This document shows positions 46,050 through 59,000 of a stretch of DNA of 64,000 nucleotides, piece after piece (within the stretch, counting starts at the first letter, position 1; each line of letters begins with the position of its first letter). The position numbers and the translations under genes are program-made. The notes beneath the pieces were generated by a model. The model worked only from the letters and a program-made list of their open reading frames with translations. It had not been told where the DNA came from and did no database searches. The stretch covers positions 6,837,675-6,901,674 of the forward strand of contig NC_087078.1 of assembly GCF_026151205.1 (NCBI RefSeq), written 5' to 3'. The DNA comes from Bolinopsis microptera (Eukaryota > Ctenophora > Tentaculata > Lobata > Bolinopsidae).

Positions 46050-49000
46050 GTAAGGGGAAAAGTGGCATTCCGTTGGATTTGAATGTTCACAAGGATTTCT
46101 CAACGGAATATGGTAGTTAGGACCCCTACGAACATAATTAGACTTGTTGCCAATTTTGTATCTCAACAGAAACACCACTTTTACCACTTTTTACCACCTT
46201 TGTACCACCTTTCTGGTTTGCCAAATATCTTTAGTTGTGAACGTCGTAGAAGGCTGCAAATTAACCTAGAATGTTTATCTTATCAAGGAGTAAATCTTTT
46301 GTATGAAAAATTTTGACATTTGACAATCAGCTAATTGGATAATTACCAATTAGTTAATCACCAAAAAAAGTGAAAATTTTTTATTGGCTCAAAATGATTG
46401 AAATCGTTTGAAACACGGAGAAATGTAGTTTTTAGAAAAACTTCAAAAATGTTTCAATTAAAATTTTTTTTCGAGACTTGGAAAAAAGTTTGAAAATTTG
46501 AAAATATATTATTCCGCCAAAATTGCTCGAATTGCATGAAACGTGGATAAAAATGCTTTGCAGAAAAACTTCGAAGATTTTTAGATTGGGGAATACTAAA
46601 ATCATCAATATTTGAAGTTGGAGTTCAGTAAATCTCGACATATTTTATTAATTAAGAATAGCTTAGCGGAAAGGGCTGAACCTGAAAAAGGTTAACCACA
46701 CAATATTAGAGTTTCATAACTAATTACAATACAGCTTTATCAAATTCCACATAAAGAAACAGCACAAAAGGACCATTTAAGATCGAACCGATTTTACCTG
46801 CTGTACTATCATTTAATTGATTTCAATGATCAAAACCTCTGTACCGTCAATCTTGCCAATCTATACCGGGTATCTGAATGTACCGGACCTCTTATTTACC
46901 TCTATAATTAGACACAGTTGTGCAAGAAATGCGATTTCTCACAGGGGTTTCTTTTAACTGTGCACTTTTTGTCACTCTCGCAAGAGGCCCGGTATTATAG
47001 GGGGGTATAGGAAGCGAGTGTAAATCTACCTTTCATCATCCACTGTGGCTTTTTTGTATTGTGAATGCGCATGCCGCTTCGTTTGCTATGCCAGAATCCA
47101 GATACCTCAAATAACCCTCATATCATATTGCCAGGGTCGGGATAGAGCTGGAGATAGCATCGAGAGGTTGCTAGAAATAGCTAGATTTAGAGTAAACTGG
47201 TGGTAGCTAGGTGGTGCTAGCATGGATGTAGCAGAACGTAGCTACACGGGGTTTCATTGGAGTTGGTTATTTTAATGGCCAAAGAGTGCCGGAACTAAAG
47301 TTACTTAAGATTGCAGTTGAGGGGCAGTGTAAACCACGGTGTAGTCAGGGATACAGAGCTACAGTGCAGGAGTACTGCAAAAGAACAGTGCAAGTGATAC
47401 AGTCTGCAACAGTAAAACGCCGAAGAAGCTAGACTTAGAGTGAACTGATGGAAGCTGGGTGGTGCTAAAATGGAGGTAGCAGAACTGAGAACGTACTCCA
47501 TGATGAAAACATGAAAACTAAGGCTGGTTGAGACCTAAAAAGATGTGAATCTGTCCTGATAGATCCATTGAAGAGCGAGTAGCGAAGAGTAAGATCACTA
47601 ACCTAAAGCTCTAAAGAAGAAGAGGGCTAAAGAGACTCACTTTGATCAATAAATCCGGTACGGCAAGGTCTGTAGCCTTGATAAGAAGATACCATGAAGT
47701 AATTCATGCGGAAAAGTCGATTTATATAAAGGGTTTCGTTGTATCTAAAAAGTGTGGGTCAGTCTCTCTGTTTTCATCAGATTCTGATGAAAGGCTGTTA
47801 AGCTCAGGACGGTGATCTTAATAGGTCGGATAGCTGTACCTGGTTGCTTCCAGCCCACCCTTGTCGCTTGAAAATAAGTTCTCACTCCACCTCTTCCAAA
47901 AATGCAGTTACTAGAGCAGGAAACTCTTCTTCCTCCTCTTCTTTCAACCCAAACACAATCAGGTTCCAGCTCCTCTCCTCCTCTGCAGCCACAATCTTAT
48001 CTCCTTCTTCGGCGTTTTACTGTTGCAGACTGTATCACTTGCACTGTTCTTTTGCAGTACTCCTGCACTGTAGCTCTGTATCCCTGACTACACCGTGGTT
48101 TACACTGCCCCTCAACTGCAATCTTAAGTAACTTTAGTTCCGGCACTCTTTGGCCATTAAAATAACCAACTCCAATGAAACCCCGTGTAGCTACGTTCTG
48201 CTACATCCATGCTAGCACCACCTAGCTACCACCAGTTTACTCTAAATCTAGCTATTTCTAGCAACCTCTCGATGCTATCTCCAGCTCTATCCCGACCCTG
48301 GCAATATGATATGAGGGTTATTTGAGGTATCTGGATTCTGGCATAGCAAACGAAGCGGCATGCGCATTCACAATACAAAAAAGCCACAGTGGATGATGAA
48401 AGGTAGATTTACACTCGCTTCCTATACCCCCCTATAATACCGGGCCTCTTGCGAGAGTGACAAAAAGTGCACAGTTAAAAGAAACCCCTGTGAGAAATCG
48501 CATTTCTTGCACAACTGTGTCTAATTATAGAGGTAAATAAGAGGTCCGGTACATTCAGATACCCGGTATAGATTGGCAAGATTGACGGTACAGAGGTTTT
48601 GATCATTGAAATCAATAAAATGATAGTACAGCAGGTAAAATCGGTTCGATCTTAAATGGTTCTTTTGTGCTGTTTCTTTATGTGGAATTTGATAAAGCTG
48701 TATTGAAATTAGTTATGAAACTCTAATATTGTGTGGTTAACCTTTTTCAGGTTCAGCCCTTTCCGCTAAGCTATTCTTAATTAATAAAATATGTCGAGAT
48801 TTACTGAACTCCAACTTCAAATATTGATGATTTTAGTATTCCCCAATCTAAAAATCTTCGAAGTTTTTCTGCAAAGCATTTTTATCCACGTTTCATGCAA
48901 TTCGAGCAATTTTGGCGGAATAATATATTTTCAAATTTTCAAACTTTTTTCCAAGTCTCGAAAAAAAATTTTAATTGAAACATTTTTGAAGTTTTTCTAA

Positions 49001-49382
49001 AAACTACATTTCTCCGTGTTTCAAACGATTTCAATCATTTTGAGCCAATAAAAAATTTTCACTTTTTTTGGTGATTATCTAATTGGCAATTATCCAATTA
49101 GCTGATTGTCAAATGTCAAAATTTTTCATACAAAAGATTTACTCCTTGATAAGATAAACATTCTAGGTTAATTTGCAGCCTTCTACGACGTTCACAACTA
49201 AAGATATTTGGCAAACCAGAAAGGTGGTACAAAGGTGGTAAAAAGTGGTAAAAGTGGTGTTTCTGTTGAGATACAAAATTGGCAACAAGTCTAATTATGT
49301 TCGTAGGGGTCCTAACTACCATATTCCGTTGAGAAATCCTTGTGAACATTCAAATCCAACGGAATGCCACTTTTCCCCTTAC
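46050..49382. mobile_element. Foldback element, copy 2
   Basis: Arms 46050-47428 and 48004-49382 are both 1379 bp and differ at only a handful of positions; the loop 47429-48003 is 575 bp. Both ends are short type. It is joined to copy 1 by the palindromic junction CCCCTTACTAGTAAGGGG, in which the two elements share one TA. The loop orientation is as in copy 1. Both arms share the private variant TCGAGCAATTTTGGCGG. Confidence 0.93.
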
Positions 49383-49384
49383 TA

Positions 49385-52300
49385 GTAAGGGGAAAAGTGG
49401 TCGATTTAAGGGTTCCGTTGGATTTGAATGTTCACAAGGATTTCTCAACGGAATATGGTAGTTAGGACCCCTACGAACATAATTAGACTTGTTGCCAATT
49501 TTGTATCTCAACAGAAACACCACTTTTACCACTTTTTACCACCTTTGTACCACCTTTCTGGTTTGCCAAATATCTTTAGTTGTGAACGTCGTAGAAGGCT
49601 GCAAATTAACCTAGAATGTTTATCTTATCAAGGAGTAAATCTTTTGTATGAAAAATTTTGACATTTGACAATCAGCTAATTGGATAATTGCCAATTAGAT
49701 AATCACCAAAAAAAGTGAAAATTTTTTATTGACTCAAAATGATTGAAATCGTTTAAAACACGGAGAAATGTAGTTTTTAGAAAAACTTCAAAAATTGTTC
49801 ACTTAAAAATTTTTTTCGAGACTTGGAAAAAAGTTTGAAAATTTTAAAATATTTTTTTCCGCCAAAAGTGATCGAATTGCATGAAACGTGGATAAAAATG
49901 CTTTGCAGAAAAACTTCGAAGATTTTTAGATTGGGGAATACTAAAATCATCAATATTTGAAGTTGGAGTTCAGTAAATCTCGACATATTTTATTAATTAA
50001 GAATAGCTTAGCGGAAAGGGCTGAACCTGAAAAAGGTTAACCACACAATATTAGAGTTTCATAACTAATTTCAATACAGCTTTATCAAATTCCACATAAA
50101 GAAACAGCACAAAAGAACCATTTAAGATCGAACCGATTTTACCTGCTGTACTATCATTTTATTGATTTCAATGATCAAAACCTCTGTACCGTCAATCTTG
50201 CCAATCTATACCGGGTATCTGAATGTACCGGACCTCTTATTTACCTCTATAATTAGACACAGTTGTGCAAGAAATGCGATTTCTCACAGGGGTTTCTTTT
50301 AACTGTGCACTTTTTGTCACTCTCGCAAGAGGCCCGGTATTATAGGGGGGTATAGGAAGCGAGTGTAAATCTACCTTTCATCATCCACTGTGGCTTTTTT
50401 GTATTGTGAATGCGCATGCCGCTTCGTTTGCTATGCCAGAATCCAGATACCTCAAATAACCCTCATATCATATTGCCAGGGTCGGGATAGAGCTGGAGAT
50501 AGCATCGAGAGGTTGCTAGAAATAGCTAGATTTAGAGTAAACTGGTGGTAGCTAGGTGGTGCTAGCATGGATGTAGCAGAACGTAGCTACACGGGGTTTC
50601 ATTGGAGTTGGTTATTTTAATGGCCAAAGAGTGCCGGAACTAAAGTTACTTAAGATTGCAGTTGAGGGGCAGTGTAAACCACGGTGTAGTCAGGGATACA
50701 GAGCTACAGTGCAGGAGTACTGCAAAAGAACAGTGCAAGTGATACAGTCTGCAACAGTAAAACGCCGAAGAAGGAGATAAGATTGTGGCTGCAGAGGAGG
50801 AGAGGAGCTGGAACCTGATTGTGTTTGGGTTGAAAGAAGAGGAGGAAGAAGAGTTTCCTGCTCTAGTAACTGCATTTTTGGAAGAGGTGGAGTGAGAACT
50901 TATTTTCAAGCGACAAGGGTGGGCTGGAAGCAACCAGGTACAGCTATCCGACCTATTAAGATCACCGTCCTGAGCTTAACAGCCTTTCATCAGAATCTGA
51001 TGAAAACAGAGAGACTGACCCACACTTTTTAGATACAACGAAACCCTTTATATAAATCGACTTTTCCGCATGAATTACTTCATGGTATCTTCTTATCAAG
51101 GCTACAGACCTTGCCGTACCGGATTTATTGATCAAAGTGAGTCTCTTTAGCCCTCTTCTTCTTTAGAGCTTTAGGTTAGTGATCTTACTCTTCGCTACTC
51201 GCTCTTCAATGGATCTATCAGGACAGATTCACATCTTTTTAGGTCTCAACCAGCCTTAGTTTTCATGTTTTCATCATGGAGTACGTTCTCAGTTCTGCTA
51301 CCTCCATTTTAGCACCACCCAGCTTCCATCAGTTCACTCTAAGTCTAGCTTCTTCGGCGTTTTACTGTTGCAGACTGTATCACTTGCACTGTTCTTTTGC
51401 AGTACTCCTGCACTGTAGCTCTGTATCCCTGACTACACCGTGGTTTACACTGCCCCTCAACTGCAATCTTAAGTAACTTTAGTTCCGGCACTCTTTGGCC
51501 ATTAAAATAACCAACTCCAATGAAACCCCGTGTAGCTACGTTCTGCTACATCCATGCTAGCACCACCTAGCTACCACCAGTTTACTCTAAATCTAGCTAT
51601 TTCTAGCAACCTCTCGATGCTATCTCCAGCTCTATCCCGACCCTGGCAATATGATATGAGGGTTATTTGAGGTATCTGGATTCTGGCATAGCAAACGAAG
51701 CGGCATGCGCATTCACAATACAAAAAAGCCACAGTGGATGATGAAAGGTAGATTTACACTCGCTTCCTATACCCCCCTATAATACCGGGCCTCTTGCGAG
51801 AGTGACAAAAAGTGCACAGTTAAAAGAAACCCCTGTGAGAAATCGCATTTCTTGCACAACTGTGTCTAATTATAGAGGTAAATAAGAGGTCCGGTACATT
51901 CAGATACCCGGTATAGATTGGCAAGATTGACGGTACAGAGGTTTTGATCATTGAAATCAATAAAATGATAGTACAGCAGGTAAAATCGGTTCGATCTTAA
52001 ATGGTTCTTTTGTGCTGTTTCTTTATGTGGAATTTGATAAAGCTGTATTGAAATTAGTTATGAAACTCTAATATTGTGTGGTTAACCTTTTTCAGGTTCA
52101 GCCCTTTCCGCTAAGCTATTCTTAATTAATAAAATATGTCGAGATTTACTGAACTCCAACTTCAAATATTGATGATTTTAGTATTCCCCAATCTAAAAAT
52201 CTTCGAAGTTTTTCTGCAAAGCATTTTTATCCACGTTTCATGCAATTCGATCACTTTTGGCGGAAAAAAATATTTTAAAATTTTCAAACTTTTTTCCAAG

Positions 52301-52737
52301 TCTCGAAAAAAATTTTTAAGTGAACAATTTTTGAAGTTTTTCTAAAAACTACATTTCTCCGTGTTTTAAACGATTTCAATCATTTTGAGTCAATAAAAAA
52401 TTTTCACTTTTTTTGGTGATTATCTAATTGGCAATTATCCAATTAGCTGATTGTCAAATGTCAAAATTTTTCATACAAAAGATTTACTCCTTGATAAGAT
52501 AAACATTCTAGGTTAATTTGCAGCCTTCTACGACGTTCACAACTAAAGATATTTGGCAAACCAGAAAGGTGGTACAAAGGTGGTAAAAAGTGGTAAAAGT
52601 GGTGTTTCTGTTGAGATACAAAATTGGCAACAAGTCTAATTATGTTCGTAGGGGTCCTAACTACCATATTCCGTTGAGAAATCCTTGTGAACATTCAAAT
52701 CCAACGGAACCCTTAAATCGACCAATTTTCCCCTTAC
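49385..52737. mobile_element. Foldback element, copy 3
   Basis: Arms 49385-50773 and 51349-52737 are both 1389 bp; the loop 50774-51348 is 575 bp and inverted relative to copies 1 and 2. Both ends are the long type. Both arms share the variant TCGATCACTTTTGGCGG, different from copy 2. The junction with copy 2 is again CCCCTTAC-TA-GTAAGGGG. The right flank TATAAACTG returns to unique DNA. Confidence 0.93.
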
Positions 52738-52739
52738 TA

Positions 52740-54482
52740 TAAACTGTATGTTTGATTTCTTCATTGAAGTAGTCAATAAACTGATACTGTCATTGATTGA
52801 ACGACTTTGTATAACTTATTGTTATCTGTTCTTGATGAATTGAAGTTACCATTGTCAGACAATATCGGGGAAAATGATTGAATAGAATAACTTAATATTG
52901 AATATAGAGTGTTCATGAGATACTTTATCGAATTTTGCTACTATGCAAATTTGTCTCAGCAATTTTTGTTGTGTCTTAAATTTCATCCAAATCACTAAAA
53001 TTTCTGTTCTCCGATTTCTTATGTCAAACTGAAATGAATTCATCGTCCCTCATATTGGTATTTGATCCGTTCAGAGATTGTTTCGACGTTAAATTTCTTT
53101 TTATTGAACTTACTCTTATTTTTGTTTACGTTAATATTCCAATCATAAAGGACCCCAATTGGGGAAGGAAAGGATTTTCAATATTCCCTTCACTCGTCTC
53201 GAACATTTCAACTGTTATTACCGATTTCAAATTTGTTACTAATGTTTGAATCCCAGTATCACCTAGTCTACAGAGTATCTGAGGATCTATTGGATCTATG
53301 TGAAATAACACATCTGTGTAATATCTTCTCGTTTGACTCAGCCAAATGATCGGGGACGTGGTAAAGGGTTAAACTAGGAGGGGCCCTGCCAAAAGATTAA
53401 GAATTTTGAGATACCCCTTTAGTGCATATATACATTGTACATTGTAGTGTACATAGCACTGTACTATTATACTTTACTATCAATAACAACTATGACCTAT
53501 AAAATGGCTGTGTGGATGTTAATTGTAGAAGATTCTCGCCACCACTTTTTAAAGTCTTAACCACTGTGCAAAATGCTGCTCCTCAGCCGCTGAAATACAG
53601 TCCATTGGCCGAACATGCAAGCTGCCAGTCCGTATAATCGTGTTTTAAAGGAAACTTTTAAAATATTCAAGATCATTTGATTCAGTATGGCCCCTTTTCA
53701 TTTAATCCTTAATCATTATTTCCAGGCAGAGTCAACTGAATGATCAGGATGGGGGTCTTAGCTCACCACCGGGATTTATTCATTGAGTGTCATCAATATA
53801 GCACAGTACTATCTCTCTCTTCAGGCTGATGTACGCACATCCTAGGTTGTACAGAATTGGTTAACCACTCATATAGCTCTCAAAAAGAAGTGGCAAAGAA
53901 ACCAGTCACTTGTTTCCAAATCCCAGTGATGAATATAGCGTAACAGGCGTTAGCTGCAAATGGCTCTCCAATTTTTACTATGTGAGGGTATGTTAAGAAC
54001 ATGAGTAAATACCATGAGAGAGAAACAAAGAAAAGTGCAACAGAAAAGCTAGTTAAAATAAGGCTGCTTGTTTGGCCTCCAGCATAACGAGACCAGAGAG
54101 TTAAACCAAAGCAGTTTAGGAAACTCAGCTACACAAAACGTCTTTCACAAGATGAGCTTAAGTTTGTGCCTGGAGCATGTACACTGTAAAGGCTGTCCAA
54201 TGTAGCAGTTTATAATTTACTTCTTGACGTTTGAAACATGCTAGAAAATTTTGATATATTAATTTACTCATCAAATCATACATTTTTACATTACTTTCCA
54301 CACAACTACATTACATTGATAAATATCTTAAAGATCCGATATGTTGCCAGAGAAGAATATAGAGAAACTTGAATTAATATCTTCATTTCTAGCATGCTCC
54401 ATCAAAGGCTAAAATTGTGATTATACAAATATAAATCGTCTGTATACAGTGCTATTGTGCTAAATATAATGCTTTTATAGCC
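52740..54482. other. Upstream flank of PCGF gene, no gene seen
   Basis: Unique-looking sequence. Opposing frames at 53.0-53.3 kb have no domain. Any 5' UTR or promoter of the gene at 54483 should lie at its right edge. Confidence 0.4.
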
Positions 54483-54978
54483 ATGAAGCCGAAGCTGAAA
54501 GACTTGAACGAAAATATAACATGCAGCCTATGTTTTGGTTATCTCATCGATGCTACTACTGTCATTGAATGTTTGTGCACATGTAAGTTTGTAAACAAAA
54601 TGGTATTTTCATATTTCTAATCATAATGATCATATTTATAGTGGAGTTGGTGATCTCTTTTATACTACTTATTGATCAATTTTATATTATAGTTTAAATG
54701 ATTGCTAATGAAGCAAGGAAATGTTAATCTTCACAATGCAAATTTGATTATGTTTGTTTGTGAAACAGGTATCAGCTAAACTTCATACAATAAATAACAA
54801 TAATAATTGGAGATCGGTTTAATATCATAATTGAGTAACTGTTTCAGTTTGCAAAACGTGTATTGTCAAGCATCTCGATGAACACAACACGTGCCCCAAA
54901 TGCAATGAAGTAATACATCAGTCGCATCCCAAAGAGCACATTAGATACGACAGAACCCTCCAATCTATTGTATACAAG
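54483..54978 (+). CDS. Polycomb PCGF-type RING finger protein, first two exons
   Basis: Exon 54483-54582 (33 codons plus one base, donor GTAAGT) and exon 54848-54978 (acceptor TTTCAG, donor GTTTGC) join in phase and give 77 residues. They read MKPKLKDLNENITCSLC, GYLIDATTVIECL, FCKTCIVKHLDEHNTCPKC, then IHQSHPKEHIRYDRTLQSIV ending in YK. This is the N-terminal RING domain of PCGF/Bmi1-type subunits of Polycomb repressive complex 1, which pair with RING1 to ubiquitinate histone H2A in the nucleus. The ligand normally His in ECLHTFC is Cys here. The expected following exon (usually beginning LVP) and the C-terminal RAWUL domain were not found; a partial and a full foldback element start 190 bp downstream, so the rest lies beyond or has been lost. 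Confidence 0.9.
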
Positions 54979-55165
54979 GTTTGCTATTTTCTACATTTTT
55001 TTGAAACTATGACAGTGATCGCTACGTTTTCGTTACTTAGATTTATCTGGTATAGTACTTGGAAATAACTGTTTCATGTGAATCTTGTAACAAAATATCA
55101 TGCTGGTCACTGTTAAAAATATCTTTTTAATTTATTCAATATATCCTCAATATTGAGTAAATTCG

Positions 55166-56073
55166 ACTGTGAGAAATCGCATTTCCTTGCACAACGGTGT
55201 CTAATTATAGAGGGTAAAATAAGCAGGTCCGGTACATTCAGATACCGGTAGATTGATTGACAAGAATGACGTACGAGGTTTTGTTCATTGAAATCATTAA
55301 ATGATAGTACAGCAGTAAAATCGGTTCGATCTTAAATGGTCCTTTGTGCTGTTTTTTCTTATGTGGAATTTGATAAAGCTGTATTGGTAATTAGTTAGAA
55401 ACCTAATATTTGTGGTTAACCTTTTTTCAGGTTTCACCCTTTCCGCTAAGCTATTCTTAATTAATAAACTAGTCGAGATTTACTGAACTCCAACTTCAAA
55501 TATTGGATGATTTTAGTATTCTCCCATTCTATAAATCTTCGAAGTTTTTCTGCAAAGCATTTTTTTATCCACTTTTCATGCATTTCGAGCTATTTTGGCG
55601 GAATAATATATTTTTCAAAGTTTCAAACTTTTTTCCAAGTTCTCGAAAAAAAATTAATTGAAACATTTTGAGTTTTTCTAAAAACTACATTTCCTCCGTG
55701 TTTCCAAACGATTTCCAATCATTTTGAGCCAATAAAAAATGTTCACTTTAGATTTTTTTTGGTGATTTACAATTGGTAATTACCAATTAGCTGATTGTCC
55801 AAATGTAAACAAATTTTCATACAAAAGTTTTTTACTCCTTGATAAAATAAACATTCTAAGGTTAATTTTGCCAGCCTCCTACGACGTCACAACTAAAGAT
55901 ATTTGGCAAACCAGAAAGGTGGTACAATAGGGGGTATAAAGTGGTAAAAGTGGTGTTTCTGTTGAATACAAAATTGGCAACAAGTCTAATTATGTTCGTA
56001 GGGGTCCTAACTACATATGCCGTTGAGAAATCCTTGTGAAACATTCAAACCAACGAATGCCACTTCCCCTTAC
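55166..56073. mobile_element. Foldback element, half copy 4
   Basis: Only the outer part of a right arm is present, from GAAATCGCATTT to CACTTCCCCTTAC (short-type end). It faces copy 5 across CTTACTAAGTAAGG. It differs from copies 1-3 mainly by single-base gains and losses. Confidence 0.85.
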
Positions 56074-56076
56074 TAA

Positions 56077-59000
56077 GTAAGGGGAAAAGTGGCGATTTAA
56101 GGGTTCCGTTGATTTGAATGTTCACAAGGATTTCTCAACGAATCTGGATAGTTAGGACCCCTACGAACATAATTAGACGTGTTGCCAAATTTTTGTATTC
56201 TCTACAGAAAACACCAATTTACCGACTTTTACCACCTTTGGTACCACCTTTCTGGTTTGCCAATTATCTTTAGTTGTGAACGTTCGTTGAAGGCTGCAAT
56301 TAACCTAGAATGTTTATTTATAGAGTAAAACTTTTGTATGATAAACTTGTTTACATTGACATCAGCTAATTGGATATTTACCAATTAGTAAATCACCAAA
56401 AAGTGAAAATTTTTTTTTTTTTTTGGCTCAAATCATGATGAAAATCGTTGAAACACGGAGAAATGTGTTTTTAGAAAAACTTCAAAAAATGTTTCAATTA
56501 AAATTTTTTTTCGAGACTTTGGAAAAAAGTTTGAAAATTGGAAAAATATATTATCCGCCAAAATGGCTCGAATTGGCATGAAACGTGGATAAAAATGCTT
56601 TGCAGAAAAACTTCGAAAAGATTTTTAGATTGGGAATACTAAAAGCATCAGATTTGAAGTTGGAGTTCAGTAAATCTCGCATATTTTATTAATTAAGAAT
56701 GCTTAGCGGAAAGGCTAACCTGAAAAAGTTAACCACACACTATTAGAGTTCATAACTAATTTACAATACAGCCTTTATCAAATCCACATAAAAAACACAA
56801 AAAGGACCATTTAAGATCGAACCGATTTTACCTGCTGTACTTATCATTTAATTGATTTCAATGATCAAAACCTCTGGAACCGTCAATCTTGCCAATCTAT
56901 ACCGGTGATCTGATGTACCGGACCTCTTTCTTTTACCTTCATAAGTTTTAGACCAGTTGTGGCGAGAATGCAGTTCACACAGGGTTCTTTTAACTGTGCC
57001 ACTTTTTGTCACTCTCGCATGAGGCCGGTAATAATAGGGGTATAGGAATGCGAGTGTTAAATCTACCTTTCATCATCCTCTGTGGCTTTTTTGTATTGTA
57101 ATGCGCAGCCGCTTCGTTTGCTATGCCAGAATCCAGATACCGTCAAATAACCCTCATATCATATTGCCAGGTCGGGATAGAGCGGAGATAGCATCGAGAG
57201 GTTGCCTAGAAATAGCTAGATTTAAGTAAACGGTGGTAGCTAGGTGGTGCTAGCATGGATGTAGCAGAACTAGCTACACGGGTTTTTCATGGAGTTGGTA
57301 ATTTTAATGGCCAAAGAGTGCCGAACAAAGTTACTTAAGATTGCAGTTGAGGGGCAGTGTAAACAAACCACGGTGTAGTCAGGGATACAGAGCTACAGTG
57401 CAGGAGTACTGCAAAGACCGTGCAAGTGTACAGTCTGCACAGTAAAACGCCGTAGAAGCTAGACTTAGAGTGAACTGATGGAGCGGGTGGTGCTAAAAAT
57501 GGAGGTCGCAGAACTGAAAACGTACTCCAGGTGAAAACCATAAACTAAGGCTGGTTTGAGACTAAAAGATGTGAATCTGTCCTGATAATCCATTGTAGAG
57601 CGAGTAGCGAAGAGTATATCACTACCTAAAGCTCTAAAGATGAAGAGGGCTAAAGAGACTCACGTTGATCAATAATCCGTAAGGCACGTCTGTAGCCGTG
57701 ATAAGGAAGATACCATGTAAGTAATTCATGCGGAAAAGTCGATTATATTATAGGGTTTCGTTTGTACTAAAAAGTGTGGGTCAGTCACTCTGTTTCATCA
57801 GATTCTGATGAAAGGCTGTTAAGCTCAGGACGGTGAATCTTTAATAGGTCGGATAGCTGTACCTGGTTGCCTTTCCAGCCCACCCTTGTCGCTTGAAAAA
57901 TAAGTTTCGCACTCCACTCTTCCAAAAATGCAGTTACTAGAGCAGGAAGCTCTTCTTCCCTCCTCTTCTTTCACCCAAACACAATCAGGTTCCAGCTCCT
58001 CTCCTCCTCTGCAGACACAATCTTATCTCCTTCTTCGGCGTTTTACTGTTGCAAACTGTATCACTGGCTCTGTTCTTTTGCAGTAACCCTGCACTGTAGC
58101 ATCTGTATCCCTGACGACACGTGGTTTACACTTGCCCTCAACTGCATCTTAAGTAACTTTAGTTCCGGCACTCTTTGGCCATTAAAAAACCAACTCCAAT
58201 AAACCACCGTGTAGCTAATTCTGCTACTTCCATGCTAAGCACCACCTAGCTTACCACCAGTTTACTCTAAATCTACTATTTCTAGCAACTCTCGATGCTA
58301 TCTCCAGCTCTATCCCGACCCTGGCAAATATGATATGAGGGCTATTTGAGGTATCTGGATCTGGCATAGCAAACAAGCGGCATGCGCATTCACAATACAA
58401 AAAAGCCACAGTGGGATGATGAAAGGTAGATTTACACTCGCTTCCTAAACCCCCCATAAAAACCCGCCTCTTGCGAGAGTGACAAAAGTGCACAGTTAAA
58501 AGAAACCCCTGTGAGAAATCGCAATTTCTTGCACACTGTGTCTAATTATAGAGGTACAAATAAGGAAGGCCCGGACATTCAGATACCGTAATAGATGGAA
58601 GATTGACGTACAGAGGTTTTTGATCATTGAATCAATCAAATGAGAGTACAGCAGTAAATCGTTCGATCTTAAATGGTCCTTTTGTGCTTGTTTCTTTATG
58701 TGGATTTTGATAAAAGCTGTATTGTAAAAAAATTAGTTATGAAACCTAATATTGTGTGGTTATCTTGTTCTCAGGTTCACCCTTTCCGCTAAGCTATTCT
58801 ATAATTAATAAAATATGTCGAGATTAACTGAACTCCACTTCAAATATAGATGATTTTAGATACCCCAATCTAAACACATCGAAGTTTTCTGCAAAGCATT
58901 TTTATCACGTTCATGCAATTCGAGCAATTTTGGCGAATAATATATGTTTCAAATTTTTCAAACTTTTTCCAAGTCTCGAAAAAAAATGTTAATGAAACAT

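Noticed and set aside
43240-52694. Recurring 60-95-codon frames (MFTRISQRNMVVRT, MSRFTELQLQILMIL, MLPAHPCRLKISS types)
   Set aside because: They are identical in all foldback copies, occur in both orientations because the arms are inverted repeats, and contain no transposase or other domain.
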